DNA of 13,544 nt from assembly GCA_949283905.1 (NCBI GenBank), contig CASDUB010000049.1, positions 1 to 13,544 on the forward strand. Reading direction: 5' to 3'. The position numbers and the translations under genes were made by a program. The notes beneath the pieces were generated by a model. It searched no databases, had not been told where the DNA came from, and saw nothing but the letters and a program-made list of their open reading frames with translations. The stretch comes from an uncultured Lachnospiraceae bacterium (GTDB taxonomy: Bacteria > Bacillota > Clostridia > Lachnospirales > Lachnospiraceae). Numbering within the stretch: the first letter of the stretch is position 1; each line of letters opens with the position of its first letter. This document shows, one piece after another, positions 13,414 to 13,544 of the stretch.

Positions 13414-13544
13414 ATCCGTATGCCTCCTGCTTTAGCGTTTGAATGATATCCCTCTTCCAGCTCTTTCTGCGCGGTGAAAAGTTTTTCATATCCTCCTTTA
13501 TGCTCCATCAATTTTTCATGCGTACCGCATTCCGCTATCTTTCC
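13410..13544 (-). CDS. C-terminal end of a second ABC transporter ATP-binding protein (partial)
   Basis: The last 44 codons of a gene that enters from the right edge. The translation begins GKIAECGTHEKLMEHKGGYE and continues KLFTAQKELEE, the standard tail of an ABC exporter ATPase after the H-loop (the D-G-x-[IV]-x-E-x-G-[TS]-H-x-[EK]-L motif). The TGA at 13410-13412 overlaps the ATG of the next ABC gene. This is most likely the partner half of a heterodimeric exporter. Domains upstream of this tail are outside the window. Confidence 0.85.
   Translation of the reverse strand, partial: GKIAECGTHEKLMEHKGGYEKLFTAQKELEEGYHSNAKAGGIRI

Noticed and set aside
13400..13489. A 29-residue minus-strand frame starting after AAAGGAGG at the end of the partial ABC gene
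   Set aside because: The spacing from the AGGAGG-like bases to ATG is only about 2 nt, and those bases encode the normal ABC tail (HKGGYE). The frame ends just inside the next ABC gene without a recognisable product.

Overview
The window reads as a chromosomal segment of a Gram-positive, low-to-mid GC Clostridia bacterium, most likely a Lachnospiraceae-type gut anaerobe. This placement is inferred from AGGAGG-type ribosome binding sites, an Asn/Gln-rich wall linker ending in a variant sortase signal, lamin-tail-domain (LTD) surface proteins, and a CydC-like ABC half transporter next to a MATE exporter. All genes lie on the minus strand, so transcription runs from the right edge to the left edge. 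Both end genes are cut by the window.

Right part (about 9.8-13.5 kb), transport cluster. The tail of one ABC ATPase (13410-13544) overlaps the start of a CydC-like ABC permease-ATPase (11728-13413) by 4 nt. That gene overlaps a small DUF454/YbaN membrane protein (11346-11738) by 11 nt. These three form one translationally coupled operon, and the two ABC proteins probably make a heterodimeric exporter. A MATE transporter (9809-11215) follows with its own promoter. A perfect 9-bp inverted repeat sits on its predicted transcription start, which suggests control by a dyad-binding repressor encoded elsewhere. A strong intrinsic terminator closes this unit.

Intergenic 9432-9808 holds that terminator, about 2.4 copies of a degenerate 53-nt direct repeat, a PhoP-box-like pair of hexamers, a weak extended -10 promoter and a leader hairpin, all upstream of the next gene.

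Left part (1-9431), two giant secreted proteins. The first (4980-9431, 1483 aa) is a wall-anchored fusion of an LTD, a choice-of-anchor-I beta-propeller and a complete UshA-type 5'-nucleotidase. An intrinsic terminator follows it. The second (1-4809, 1603 aa visible, C-terminus off the left edge) carries three tandem LTD plus beta-sandwich modules, further beta domains and the beginning of a calcineurin-like metallophosphoesterase. The two genes share the domain theme (LTD plus phosphoesterase) and an identical 12-nt ribosome-binding leader. Together they look like a surface system for hydrolysing extracellular nucleotides or other phosphoesters and salvaging phosphate or nucleosides. The substrates are not determinable from sequence alone.

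No RNA genes, insertion sequences, CRISPR arrays or phage genes were seen.
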